Assembly: GCA_017995695.1 (NCBI GenBank) | Contig: JAGOIJ010000062.1 | Location: 1 to 9,015, forward strand | Direction: 5' to 3' | Origin: Candidatus Omnitrophota bacterium | Lineage (GTDB): Bacteria > Omnitrophota > Gorgyraeia > Gygaellales > Profunditerraquicolaceae | DNA length: 9,015 nucleotides | In this document: positions 1 to 5,575 of the stretch, piece by piece | How the letters are laid out: the number at the start of each line of letters is the position of its first letter | Position numbering within the stretch: position 1 is the stretch's first letter | Position numbers and translations under genes: made by a program | Notes under the pieces: generated by a model | Database searches by the model: none | What the model was told of the DNA's origin: nothing | Seen by the model: only the letters and a program-made list of their open reading frames with translations

Positions 1-879
1 GTGCTGCCCCAGTGTACAATGGTGCCCGTTCTTTAAACAACTGATCGCAAAAATCGAGCAGAGGTTAAGCTGCACTAATGATTGGGGAATTCCCATGATT
101 GAAGCAACAATCAAAAGCGTTGCCGTTACAAATGAAACCAGCGTGCTGGAAAATAGTCCTAAAGGGACGATATCCTTACCTGCAGTTTCAAGCGTTCCGG
201 CCCCTAACAGTGCAGCGCCTAAACCAAAGAGCGGAGAAATCACAAGCAAACCCGCCGGAATTGTAACCATCCCTGCCCCAAAGAGTGGACCAACGGCGTT
301 ACCGACGTTATTAGTGCCAATGGCAAATGCCACATAACAACTTGCTACCAGCGCTGAAATTTTTAGCTTCTTCTCGTTAGCAAATAATGTCTGATAAATA
401 TGCACATTATTATGCTCAGGCGGATATATGATGCGATACAACAACCACGTCAAAGCAAAAGAGAGCGCCGGCAAGATTACCCAAAACGGCACTATTTTAA
501 AAAATACTGTTTTCACGTTTAGCTGTTGAAAGTATAGGCCTGCGCCGGCGATGGACGCTACTGTGACCTGACTCGTTGATTGGGGGATCTTAAGCAAATT
601 TGCCAAAAACAATCCAACGGTTGCTGCTCCAAGAATAACCAAAACTACATCTGCAGTAAGCACCTGCTGCGCCACAAGACTTTTGCCAAGCGTAGCTGAA
701 ACGCCCTTGCCAAGCAATACCGCGCCCAAAATCACAAACAAGGAAAAATTGAAGACAGCATTGCGTTTCTTAATCAGACGTGCGCCATACAATGACGCAA
801 ACGATGGCGCAATGCCGCTAGCCCCCATGTTAAGCGCAAAGATAATAATGATTAAAATCAAAAGCGCATGTTTAATCAA
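1..879 (-). CDS. PiT/CysP-family anion permease (probable sulfate permease), 3' end outside window
   Basis: Reading from 879 leftward gives 293 codons without a stop, ending exactly at the window edge, so the C-terminus is missing. The protein is a polytopic membrane transporter of the PiT (inorganic phosphate/sulfate permease) superfamily. It shows the duplicated family architecture: NMGASGIAPS at residues 17-26 and GTNNVGNAVGP at 188-198 are the two half-site motifs, and IPQSTSQ (98-104) and IPQSLVQ (264-270) are a second repeated pair. Charged residues are confined to short loops. The start chosen is TTG at 879-877, which overlaps the cysH stop (TTGA) and follows an AGAGG ribosome site 7 nt upstream; no ATG fits as well. 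Family members carry phosphate or sulfate. Coupling to cysH argues for sulfate, as for Bacillus CysP, but substrate is inferred from context. Confidence 0.85.
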   Translation of the reverse strand, partial: MIKHALLILIIIIFALNMGASGIAPSFASLYGARLIKKRNAVFNFSLFVILGAVLLGKGVSATLGKSLVAQQVLTADVVLVILGAATVGLFLANLLKIPQSTSQVTVASIAGAGLYFQQLNVKTVFFKIVPFWVILPALSFALTWLLYRIIYPPEHNNVHIYQTLFANEKKLKISALVASCYVAFAIGTNNVGNAVGPLFGAGMVTIPAGLLVISPLFGLGAALLGAGTLETAGKDIVPLGLFSSTLVSFVTATLLIVASIMGIPQSLVQLNLCSIFAISCLKNGHHCTLGQH

Positions 880-1601
880 TTGCTAACCTCTTTCGCATGA
901 GCTTTGAGCGGCCGCGTATGAATCCCGCACTCGCCGCCGCACTTGGAGGTACCGATCCAACGGCCGGCGCGCTCATTATCGTCATTCGTAATCTTAGTGC
1001 ACGGCGAACACCCTAAAGAACGATAACCTTCTGCGTACAGCGGATTGACCGGGACACCGTACAGCGCCAAATACTGCCACACCTCCCGCTCCTTCCAGAT
1101 AAGGATAGGGTTAAGCTTAATCAAGCCTTTATCCCTCTCCTCAACCTCTTTGAAATCAGTGCGTGTCCTTCCTTCGGTACAACGTAAGCCGGTAACCCAA
1201 CACTGAACGTGCATTTGCGCAATCGCGCGCTGGACCGGCTCAACTTTAAGAATATCGCAGCAGCGATCTGGCTCGGTTTCATACAACCTTTCAGGTATAG
1301 CGGTATCGTTTTTAAAAATGTTGATTTCCGGGTAGCGACTTACTACTTCGTGCATAAACTGAACAGTTTCGGCAGGCTTATAGCGAGTGGTAACAATAAA
1401 TCCGCGGATCTTCGGGCTAACCTTCTTGGCAAGATCCCAGACTGCCACCGAATCTTTTCCCAAACTATTAGCCACCACAAGCGCATCACCATACTCTGCA
1501 TATGCCTCCTGAATAAGCTGCTTTGCACGTTCAACCTTTTGCTTAAAGTTCAACGTCTCAACCAATGTCTTTAAATCATCCTTGTTGTGTAACAAACTCA
1601 T
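876..1601 (-). CDS. cysH: [4Fe-4S] APS/PAPS reductase (CysH family)
   Basis: Reduces adenylyl sulfate (or PAPS) to sulfite in cytoplasmic assimilatory sulfate reduction, normally with thioredoxin or glutaredoxin as electron donor. The 241-residue protein has the PP-loop nucleotide site (SLGKDS, 46-51), a nucleotide-contacting TGLR stretch (137-140), the paired cysteines 114-115 and CSPC at 198-201, and the catalytic ECGIH at 224-228. The CC...CxxC set binds a [4Fe-4S] cluster and is typical of enzymes that use APS, so APS is the more likely substrate. The start is ATG at 1601-1599, preceded by a perfect AGGAGG 7 nt away; an upstream in-frame ATG at 1643 lacks such a site. It is the first clear gene of an operon with the downstream permease, whose TTG start overlaps its stop. 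Confidence 0.9.
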   Translation of the reverse strand: MSLLHNKDDLKTLVETLNFKQKVERAKQLIQEAYAEYGDALVVANSLGKDSVAVWDLAKKVSPKIRGFIVTTRYKPAETVQFMHEVVSRYPEINIFKNDTAIPERLYETEPDRCCDILKVEPVQRAIAQMHVQCWVTGLRCTEGRTRTDFKEVEERDKGLIKLNPILIWKEREVWQYLALYGVPVNPLYAEGYRSLGCSPCTKITNDDNERAGRWIGTSKCGGECGIHTRPLKAHAKEVSN

Positions 1602-1608
1602 TTTAACG

Positions 1609-1614
1609 CCTCCT
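1609..1614 (-). promoter_or_regulatory. cysH ribosome binding site
   Basis: A perfect AGGAGG sits 7 nt before the ATG at 1601 and decides the start codon. It directly follows the 3' arm of the AGAAA/TTTCT-loop hairpin (1616-1632), so folding of that hairpin could affect ribosome access. Confidence 0.8.
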
Positions 1615-1615
1615 T

Positions 1616-1659
1616 TTCCGCAGAAAGCGGAACACCAAACCATCCGATAGGTTTGAGTG
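1616..1659 (+). repeat. Bipartite structured repeat, cysH-leader copy
   Basis: On the plus strand this is a hairpin TTCCGC-AGAAA-GCGGAA (1616-1632) abutting a second one (1633-1659). The second has arms CACCAAACC and GGTTTGAGTG with a single bulged A at 1656 and the loop ATCCGATA. The same architecture, loops and bulge position occur in the two copies before thiS on the minus strand. Here the element is antisense to its own gene; read on the cysH mRNA strand the loops are TTTCT and TATCGGAT. I do not recognise the family. Confidence 0.7.
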
Positions 1660-1705
1660 CCATTCTCCTAATACATTATCATCTCTATTATGTTAGTAGT
1701 GATTA

Positions 1706-1719
1706 GTTTATAAATAAAC
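1706..1719. promoter_or_regulatory. Inverted repeat GTTTAT-AA-ATAAAC, candidate operator
   Basis: Perfect 6-bp arms lie around a 2-bp centre. The same half-sites recur in opposite order, with an 8-bp spacer, over the putative cysH -10 (1780-1799). Recurrence of one half-site in a single leader hints at a shared binding protein; the AT-rich context makes chance plausible. Confidence 0.3.
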
Positions 1720-1734
1720 CAGCTTTAAGCTGGT
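1718..1734 (-). other. 17-nt perfect palindrome / hairpin in the cysH leader
   Basis: ACCAGCTTAAAGCTGGT on the mRNA strand is an inverted repeat with 8-nt arms and a single central base. It could form a hairpin with a 6-bp stem and TTAAA loop, or be a DNA operator. No U-tract follows directly (TTATTTATAAAC), so it is not a convincing terminator. Confidence 0.5.
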
Positions 1735-1779
1735 GACAACAACTACCCTATTCATCGGCAAATTTATACTACAATCCCT

Positions 1780-1799
1780 ATAAACATTATAGAGTTTAT
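1780..1799. promoter_or_regulatory. Inverted repeat over the cysH promoter, candidate operator
   Basis: ATAAAC and GTTTAT half-sites with an 8-bp spacer overlap the proposed -10 hexamer (1793-1798) and the likely transcription start. A repressor bound here would block RNA polymerase. The regulator is not identified in the window. Confidence 0.35.
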
Positions 1800-1839
1800 C
1801 ATATTTCTATTTCTTGTCAAGTTATTTTTTAATTTTTTT
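1793..1839 (-). promoter_or_regulatory. Putative sigma70-type promoter of the cysH operon with A-tract UP region
   Basis: Consensus -35 TTGACA (1820-1815), a 16-bp spacer and the -10 TAAACT (1798-1793, four of six matches) point toward cysH. An A/T-rich stretch with two A-runs (1839-1822) lies directly upstream of the -35, like an UP element. This implies a leader of roughly 185 nt before the cysH start. A TATAAT at 1791-1786 also exists, but 23 bp from the -35. Confidence 0.55.
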
Positions 1840-1866
1840 CGGAAGAGCGTCCCCCGAAAGGTACAG

Positions 1867-2529
1867 TTACAAGCTTAATTCTTTAAACGCTAGGCGGATG
1901 CGGAGGGGGATGTTGGGGGCGCTGATGATTTCCGTAACCATGGCCACGCAGCGCGCGCCATGATTGAGCACTTCCTTAAGGTTATGCAGCTTGATGCCGC
2001 CGATGGCGACAAAGGGGATGTTAATGTTCTTAACGACGTAGTCTAAATATTCCAATCCGACAGCCGGGCAGACATCTTTTTTTGTGGTGGTTGGATATAG
2101 CGGCCCCACGCCAATATAATCTGCGCCTGCACGCACTGCTTCCTGCGCCTGCTTTGGCGAATGCGTAGAAACTCCAATGATCATTTCATTGCCCACTAAC
2201 TTACGCGCTTCTGTAATCGGCAAATCCTGCTGGCCTAAATGCACGCCATCAGCCTTAAGCGCAAGGGCAAGGTCAATATCATCATTAACGATAAAGGTGG
2301 CCCCGGCCTTACGCGCCAGAAGAATAATCTTTCGCGCTTCTTTAAATTTCTCTTTCTTGGTCTTCTCTTTTTCGCGGTACTGTAAAATTTTCACTCCGCT
2401 GGTAATGATTTGTCTGGCTACATCAAGCGTTCTTCTGCCACAAGAATATTCTTCACTCGTTATACAATATAATGCGTGATTGAGTTTTTTAAGCTTACGC
2501 TTCTGTGTCAGGAATTTTTCAGTACCCAT
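1867..2529 (-). CDS. thiE: Thiamine-phosphate synthase
   Basis: Joins HMP pyrophosphate and thiazole (carboxylate) phosphate to make thiamine phosphate; a cytoplasmic TIM barrel. The family motifs are all present: QYREK (50-54), ND at 82-83, HLGQQD (97-102), GVSTHS (119-124), GPLYPTTTK (142-150) and the phosphate-binding IGGI (176-179). With the ATG at 2529 it has 220 residues, usual for ThiE. This start overlaps the thiF end by 22 bp and has no strong ribosome site, so translation may depend on thiF. An upstream in-frame ATG at 2583 would overlap thiF by 76 bp and adds a non-homologous tail. It is the last gene of the thi operon. Confidence 0.93.
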   Translation of the reverse strand: MGTEKFLTQKRKLKKLNHALYCITSEEYSCGRRTLDVARQIITSGVKILQYREKEKTKKEKFKEARKIILLARKAGATFIVNDDIDLALALKADGVHLGQQDLPITEARKLVGNEMIIGVSTHSPKQAQEAVRAGADYIGVGPLYPTTTKKDVCPAVGLEYLDYVVKNINIPFVAIGGIKLHNLKEVLNHGARCVAMVTEIISAPNIPLRIRLAFKELSL

Positions 2530-3119
2530 GCTAGTATTGCGTCTGCTTGCTTTGCCGCAGCGACTAACACCCGTGGCGCGCACGGCGGCAAACTTGGCGA
2601 CGCTTCATTGCGATGATCCCCTATAAACACAAAATTTTCTTGTACTGTGCGCGTGACAATACTATCAGCATTACCCCACCCTGCAAGGCCTGAAGCTGAA
2701 ACAAAGAATATATCCTTCTTCCAAAACACACGCGCAAGCATTTGCTTTTCTTCTGCCTTATCAAAGGCCTCAACTAAAACGTTGCACGAAGAAAACAGAA
2801 GCGTTGCATTATGCTCCGTGACCTTTTCGCTCGCTACAATAATCTCAAGGTCCGGGTTAATCAACAAAAGATTTGCGCACAAGGCTTCGGCCTTGGGCAA
2901 GCCAATTTGGTTAAGAAAATACCACTGCCGATTAAGATTCGCGGCTTCCACAACGTCGAAATCGCATAGGGTGAGCTTACGGAATCCAGAACGCACCAAA
3001 GCCATAGCGCAGTTTGATCCAAGACCGCCTAGACCAGCAATACCCACGCGCGTGGCTTGGATCTTTTCTAAACGCTCTTTACCAAAATAGTTCCTTAATG
3101 CCTGCTCAAACGTATTCAT
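2508..3119 (-). CDS. thiF: ThiS adenylyltransferase, short (family 2) ThiF
   Basis: Adenylates the C-terminal glycine of ThiS with ATP, the activation step before sulfur transfer. At 203 residues it is the short form of the E1-like/MoeB/ThiF fold. Visible are the nucleotide loop GLGGLG (29-34), acidic D53/D55 at the end of the next strand, the NLNRQ motif (61-65) and the conserved K76. I see no pair of CxxC zinc motifs as in E. coli ThiF; a lone cysteine (PPCAPR) sits near residue 180. The start is ATG at 3119, 12 bp after the thiH stop, with GAGAGG about 8 nt upstream. It lies between thiH and thiE, which fits the assignment. MoeB is an alternative by fold but not by context. Confidence 0.9.
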   Translation of the reverse strand: MNTFEQALRNYFGKERLEKIQATRVGIAGLGGLGSNCAMALVRSGFRKLTLCDFDVVEAANLNRQWYFLNQIGLPKAEALCANLLLINPDLEIIVASEKVTEHNATLLFSSCNVLVEAFDKAEEKQMLARVFWKKDIFFVSASGLAGWGNADSIVTRTVQENFVFIGDHRNEASPSLPPCAPRVLVAAAKQADAILAWVLKNS

Positions 3120-3131
3120 CGAAAAAACCTC

Positions 3132-4235
3132 TCAAAACCAATCCTTAAGCACTGGCTGGTAACCGCGCGCACGTATCATCTGCATTACCTGCGTGACACT
3201 GCTTTCATCTGCAATGGCAAACTGCCCTTCGGTTTTTTCTGACAAGGCATACCCGCCGACTTCGGTATGCGAACCCGCAGACATGCGCGTTACGCCAAGC
3301 CCGATTAAGTTTGCGCGCAGTGTTTGCGTTTCGCGGGTTGATAAGGAAATTGAAGCTCGCGGTAACAATAATCGCAAGGCAAGTAAGATCTGCACAAATT
3401 CCCGATCTGACACAGGACAACACCCTGAGAAATCGCCAATATGCTTTTGCAGCCGCGGCAAAGCAACGCCAATCTCAACTTCCGGATAGTGCCTTTGCAA
3501 CCACAAAGCATGCAACCCTACGCAAAACACATCAAAACGCCAGTCACCCAGCCCTAACAATACCCCGATCGTCACCTGCCGCATCCCGGCAGCGCATCCG
3601 CGCATTGGCGCATCCAGACGAAACTGATAATCCTGCTTTGGCCCTCGCGGGTGAAGTTTCGCATACAACGTACTATCGTATGTTTCCTGATATATCGTCA
3701 GGCCGTCGACTTCTTCCTGAACAAGCTCTTTGTATTCCTCTGTTGAAAGTGGATAAATCTCAACCGCGATGGATGCAAAGTGATCCCGCAGCTGGCGCAC
3801 ACACTCCTTTATATAGGTAAGAGGCGACTGCTGCCGCGATTCGCCGGTCAGCAAGAGTAGGTGTTGAATGCCGCTTTGCGCAATAACCCGAGCTTCTTGA
3901 GCCACCTCTTCGGGCTTTAATTTCTTACGCACAATAGTATTGGCGCGATTAAAGCCGCAATACAAACATTCGTTTTCGCAGAAATTGGAAATATAGAGAG
4001 GCGCATACAAACCAATAGTTTTGCCAAAATTATCTACGGTGATCTGTTGAGCCCTTTGCGCCATGCGCTCAAGGTGAGGTTGAGCAGCCTCAGAAAGCAA
4101 GATGAAGAAATCATCCTGGGCAATACTTTCTTTTTGTAGAATCTGCAAGACACGAGATGATGAAACGTCATGCAATACATGGGCGTATCGCTTGAGCCCT
4201 TGGTCAGGAAGTATGTTCTTGAAGGCATGTTCCAT
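3132..4235 (-). CDS. thiH: 2-iminoacetate synthase (tyrosine lyase), radical SAM
   Basis: Cleaves tyrosine with S-adenosylmethionine to give dehydroglycine (2-iminoacetate) and p-cresol; dehydroglycine feeds ThiG for thiazole formation. The 367-residue length fits the family. The radical-SAM cysteines are C86, C90 and C93 (CENECLYC), followed by the family-typical GFNR. Downstream come LLLTGE (about 128-133), the YQETYD segment and a C-terminal ThiH/BATS-like domain. Translation starts at ATG 4235, immediately after the thiG stop (TAAATG), so the two are likely coupled. Use of ThiH rather than glycine oxidase ThiO suggests an anaerobic life, because the cluster is oxygen sensitive. Confidence 0.95.
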   Translation of the reverse strand: MEHAFKNILPDQGLKRYAHVLHDVSSSRVLQILQKESIAQDDFFILLSEAAQPHLERMAQRAQQITVDNFGKTIGLYAPLYISNFCENECLYCGFNRANTIVRKKLKPEEVAQEARVIAQSGIQHLLLLTGESRQQSPLTYIKECVRQLRDHFASIAVEIYPLSTEEYKELVQEEVDGLTIYQETYDSTLYAKLHPRGPKQDYQFRLDAPMRGCAAGMRQVTIGVLLGLGDWRFDVFCVGLHALWLQRHYPEVEIGVALPRLQKHIGDFSGCCPVSDREFVQILLALRLLLPRASISLSTRETQTLRANLIGLGVTRMSAGSHTEVGGYALSEKTEGQFAIADESSVTQVMQMIRARGYQPVLKDWF

Positions 4236-5006
4236 TTAATGTAAAAACCCGGTAAGCGGCGATGAAGCCTCGGCACGATCGTGAGGGAGCGCAACGCCAG
4301 CTCGATATGCCAGTCTTCCTGCGCGCACAGCGAGTGTAAAAGCTAACGCAGTGGCAGACGGATCCCGAGAAACAGCAACGGCTGTATTCACTAAAACGGC
4401 GGCAGCGCCTAACTCCATTGCCTCTGCCGCATGCGATGGCCTGCCAATGCCTGCGTCAACAATAACCGGCAGATCGACCTGATCGACAATAATACGTATT
4501 AATTCTCTCGTGCATAATCCTTTGTGTGTCCCAATAGGAGAACCAAGCGGCATAATTGAGGCAGCCCCTGCGTCGCGCAGCCGCAACGCATCATTAAGAT
4601 CAGGATTCATGTACGGCATCACGACGAAGCCCTCCTTAGCGAGCCGGGCAGTTGCCTTAATGGTCTCGGCGTTATCCGGCAGAAGATATACCGCATCATT
4701 AATGACTTCAATCTTGATCCAGTTGCCGCACCCTGCAGCCTGCGCAAGATGAGCAATACGCACCGCCTCATCTGCGTTACGCGCACCCGAGGTATTAGCC
4801 ATGACAATGCATTGCTTAGGAATATATTCCAAGATATTCTCCTGCTGCTTGCGTAGATCAACGCGCCGCACCGCCACGGTCACCACTTGCGCTTCAGATG
4901 CAACGATCGCTTCGCGCATTAACGCATATGAGGAGAATTTTCCCGTCCCAAGAAAAAATCGGTTCTCTATTGATTTTCCGCCGATAACAAGCGTATCAGT
5001 AACCAC
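4236..5006 (-). CDS. thiG: Thiazole synthase
   Basis: Assembles the thiazole phosphate ring from DXP, dehydroglycine and ThiS-thiocarboxylate; a (beta/alpha)8 enzyme working in complex with ThiH. Visible are FLGTGK (18-23), [13 protein letters not shown] (71-83), the Schiff-base lysine K98 in NWIKIEV, the PLGSPIGT stretch, and VDAGIG plus VNTAVA for phosphate binding. I chose GTG at 5006-5004 as the start. It gives 256 residues, the E. coli length, and a GGAGG stands 8 nt upstream, whereas an ATG at 5048 lies inside thiS and would add a tail unlike the family. Only 1 bp separates it from the thiS stop. Confidence 0.95.
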   Translation of the reverse strand: MVTDTLVIGGKSIENRFFLGTGKFSSYALMREAIVASEAQVVTVAVRRVDLRKQQENILEYIPKQCIVMANTSGARNADEAVRIAHLAQAAGCGNWIKIEVINDAVYLLPDNAETIKATARLAKEGFVVMPYMNPDLNDALRLRDAGAASIMPLGSPIGTHKGLCTRELIRIIVDQVDLPVIVDAGIGRPSHAAEAMELGAAAVLVNTAVAVSRDPSATALAFTLAVRAGRLAYRAGVALPHDRAEASSPLTGFLH

Positions 5007-5007
5007 G

Positions 5008-5208
5008 TTAACCACCTCCCACAAACGAAACAATTTCCAACGAATCATGCTCCCGCAAACTCACCGAAGGCCATTCCTGCTGTGGCAGGATAGCGCCATT
5101 ATATTCAACTACAGCCCGGTTAACTATAATGCCCAGTTGCGCCAATAGCGCTTGCACGGTGACGCCTGATGAAACTGCTATCACTTCACCATTTACTCTT
5201 ATATTCAT
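5008..5208 (-). CDS. thiS: Sulfur carrier protein ThiS
   Basis: A 66-residue ubiquitin-like carrier; its C-terminal glycine is adenylated by ThiF, converted to a thiocarboxylate and used as sulfur donor by ThiG. The sequence begins with the typical MNIRVNGE strand, has the TVQALL helix and the VAVEYNG-like segment ([11 protein letters not shown]), and ends FVGGG, giving the required terminal Gly-Gly. The start is ATG at 5208 with AAGGGGAAG just upstream. It is the first gene after the riboswitch and its GGA GGT codons also form the thiG ribosome site. Confidence 0.95.
   Translation of the reverse strand: MNIRVNGEVIAVSSGVTVQALLAQLGIIVNRAVVEYNGAILPQQEWPSVSLREHDSLEIVSFVGGG
5015..5019 (-). promoter_or_regulatory. 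thiG ribosome binding site within thiS glycine codons
   Basis: GGAGG, part of the GGA GGT GGT codons for the C-terminal glycines of ThiS, lies 8 nt before the GTG at 5006 and supports that start over the ATG at 5048. Confidence 0.7.
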
Positions 5209-5238
5209 CGTCTTCCCCTTGTATTGCTTTCTGACTCC

Positions 5239-5284
5239 ACACCCGGCGCTTATGCGGATTTGCGCCGGTGTTCGGCTTTCTGCC
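5239..5284 (-). repeat. Tandem structured repeat, thiS-proximal copy
   Basis: These 46 bp are identical to 5289-5334, with a 50-bp period. It contains the long inverted repeat (arms ACACCCGGCGC and GCGCCGGTGT on the plus strand, one bulged C). Its partner hairpin has kept only GGC/GCC of the stem because its outer flank differs. It lies between the terminator and the thiS ribosome site. Confidence 0.9.
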
Positions 5285-5288
5285 TTCT

Positions 5289-5337
5289 ACACCCGGCGCT
5301 TATGCGGATTTGCGCCGGTGTTCGGCTTTCTGCCGAA
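5289..5337 (-). repeat. Tandem structured repeat, terminator-proximal copy
   Basis: On the minus strand this is hairpin TTCGGC-AGAAA-GCCGAA (5337-5321) plus an overlapping 9- to 10-bp hairpin (5321-5289) with a one-base bulge and a loop containing ATCCGCATA. The architecture is the same as at 1616-1659, with changed but still paired stem bases. Its first arm merges into the U-tract of the terminator. Confidence 0.9.
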
Positions 5338-5369
5338 AAAAAACCCTTATGCCAAAGACATAAGGGTTT
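5336..5369 (-). terminator. Intrinsic terminator, expression platform of the TPP riboswitch
   Basis: The mRNA strand carries an 11-bp perfect stem, AAACCCTTATG and CATAAGGGTTT, with a 7-nt loop, running into eight U residues (5343-5336). It follows the aptamer by 11 nt. TPP binding would be expected to favour this hairpin and stop transcription before thiS. Confidence 0.9.
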
Positions 5370-5380
5370 ACGTTTATTGC

Positions 5381-5530
5381 TCCCTACGCTGGCATTATCC
5401 AGTCCTGCTTAGCCCTTTTATGGTAAAGTGATAGTAGGGCTTCGCAGAATCCTCCTTCAGGAGGAATCAGGTTCTATGGGTAATCCGCTTGCTGCGCGGA
5501 ACTCTCAGACTGCTCGTACAGCCTCCCCAT
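5381..5530 (-). ncRNA. TPP riboswitch (THI element) with a 63-nt insertion in J4/5
   Basis: Conserved parts read on the minus strand: P2 ATGGG (5530-5526) pairing with CCCAT (about 5480-5476); P3 AGGCTG/CAGTCT; the invariant CTGAGA (5508-5503); a facultative CCGC/GCGG hairpin; AACCTGAT (5473-5466); and the near-invariant GGATAATGCCAGCGTAGGGA (5400-5381). Between CCTGAT and CTGG, contiguous in normal TPP aptamers, lie 63 extra nt (5465-5403) that fold as two abutting hairpins. P1 is weak: only GTGTAC against GTAAAC, with one mismatch. It controls the thi operon by transcription termination, judging from the terminator that follows. Confidence 0.95.
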
Positions 5531-5542
5531 TATGTACACGTT

Positions 5543-5571
5543 ATTCTAGACCGCAACGCGCTCATTGTCAA
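5543..5571 (-). promoter_or_regulatory. sigma70-type promoter of the thi operon
   Basis: Perfect -35 TTGACA (5571-5566), a 17-bp spacer and -10 TAGAAT (5548-5543, five of six). Transcription would start near 5537-5535, only a few bases before the aptamer's P2. The -35 lies 4 bp beyond the stop codon of the upstream redox gene. Confidence 0.85.
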
Positions 5572-5575
5572 TACC

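Larger units (their letters stand above)
1598..1663 (-). other. Possible 21-codon leader ORF overlapping the cysH start
   Basis: An ATG at 1663-1661 opens a 21-codon frame (MALKPIGWFGVPLSAEKEAL plus a final K) whose TGA stop overlaps the cysH ATG as ATGA, the arrangement of translational coupling. An AGGAG lies only 1 nt before this ATG, too close for a normal Shine-Dalgarno. The frame lies almost entirely within the structured repeat, which could explain it by chance. I do not recognise the peptide. Confidence 0.2.

Noticed and set aside
95..886. Plus-strand open frames at 95-337 and 683-886
   Set aside because: They are shadows of the minus-strand permease, which has clear family motifs across the whole interval.
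1602..1790. cysH leader as a SAM riboswitch or T-box
   Set aside because: I could not find the conserved SAM-I/SAM-II core sequences or the T-box UGGNACCGCG motif; only unassigned hairpins are visible.
1837..1859. Hairpin after the thiE stop (TTTCGG/CCGAAA) as an intrinsic terminator
   Set aside because: In the direction of thi transcription it is followed by A residues, not U, and the 6-bp stem has an 11-nt loop. The A-run fits better as an upstream element of the cysH promoter.
5239..5337. Short direct repeats as a CRISPR array
   Set aside because: Only two units with a 4-bp gap; there are no spacers of typical length and no cas genes.
5129..5431. Plus-strand open frames across the thi leader
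   Set aside because: They run through the riboswitch, terminator and repeats; the composition follows the repeat and there is no recognisable protein.
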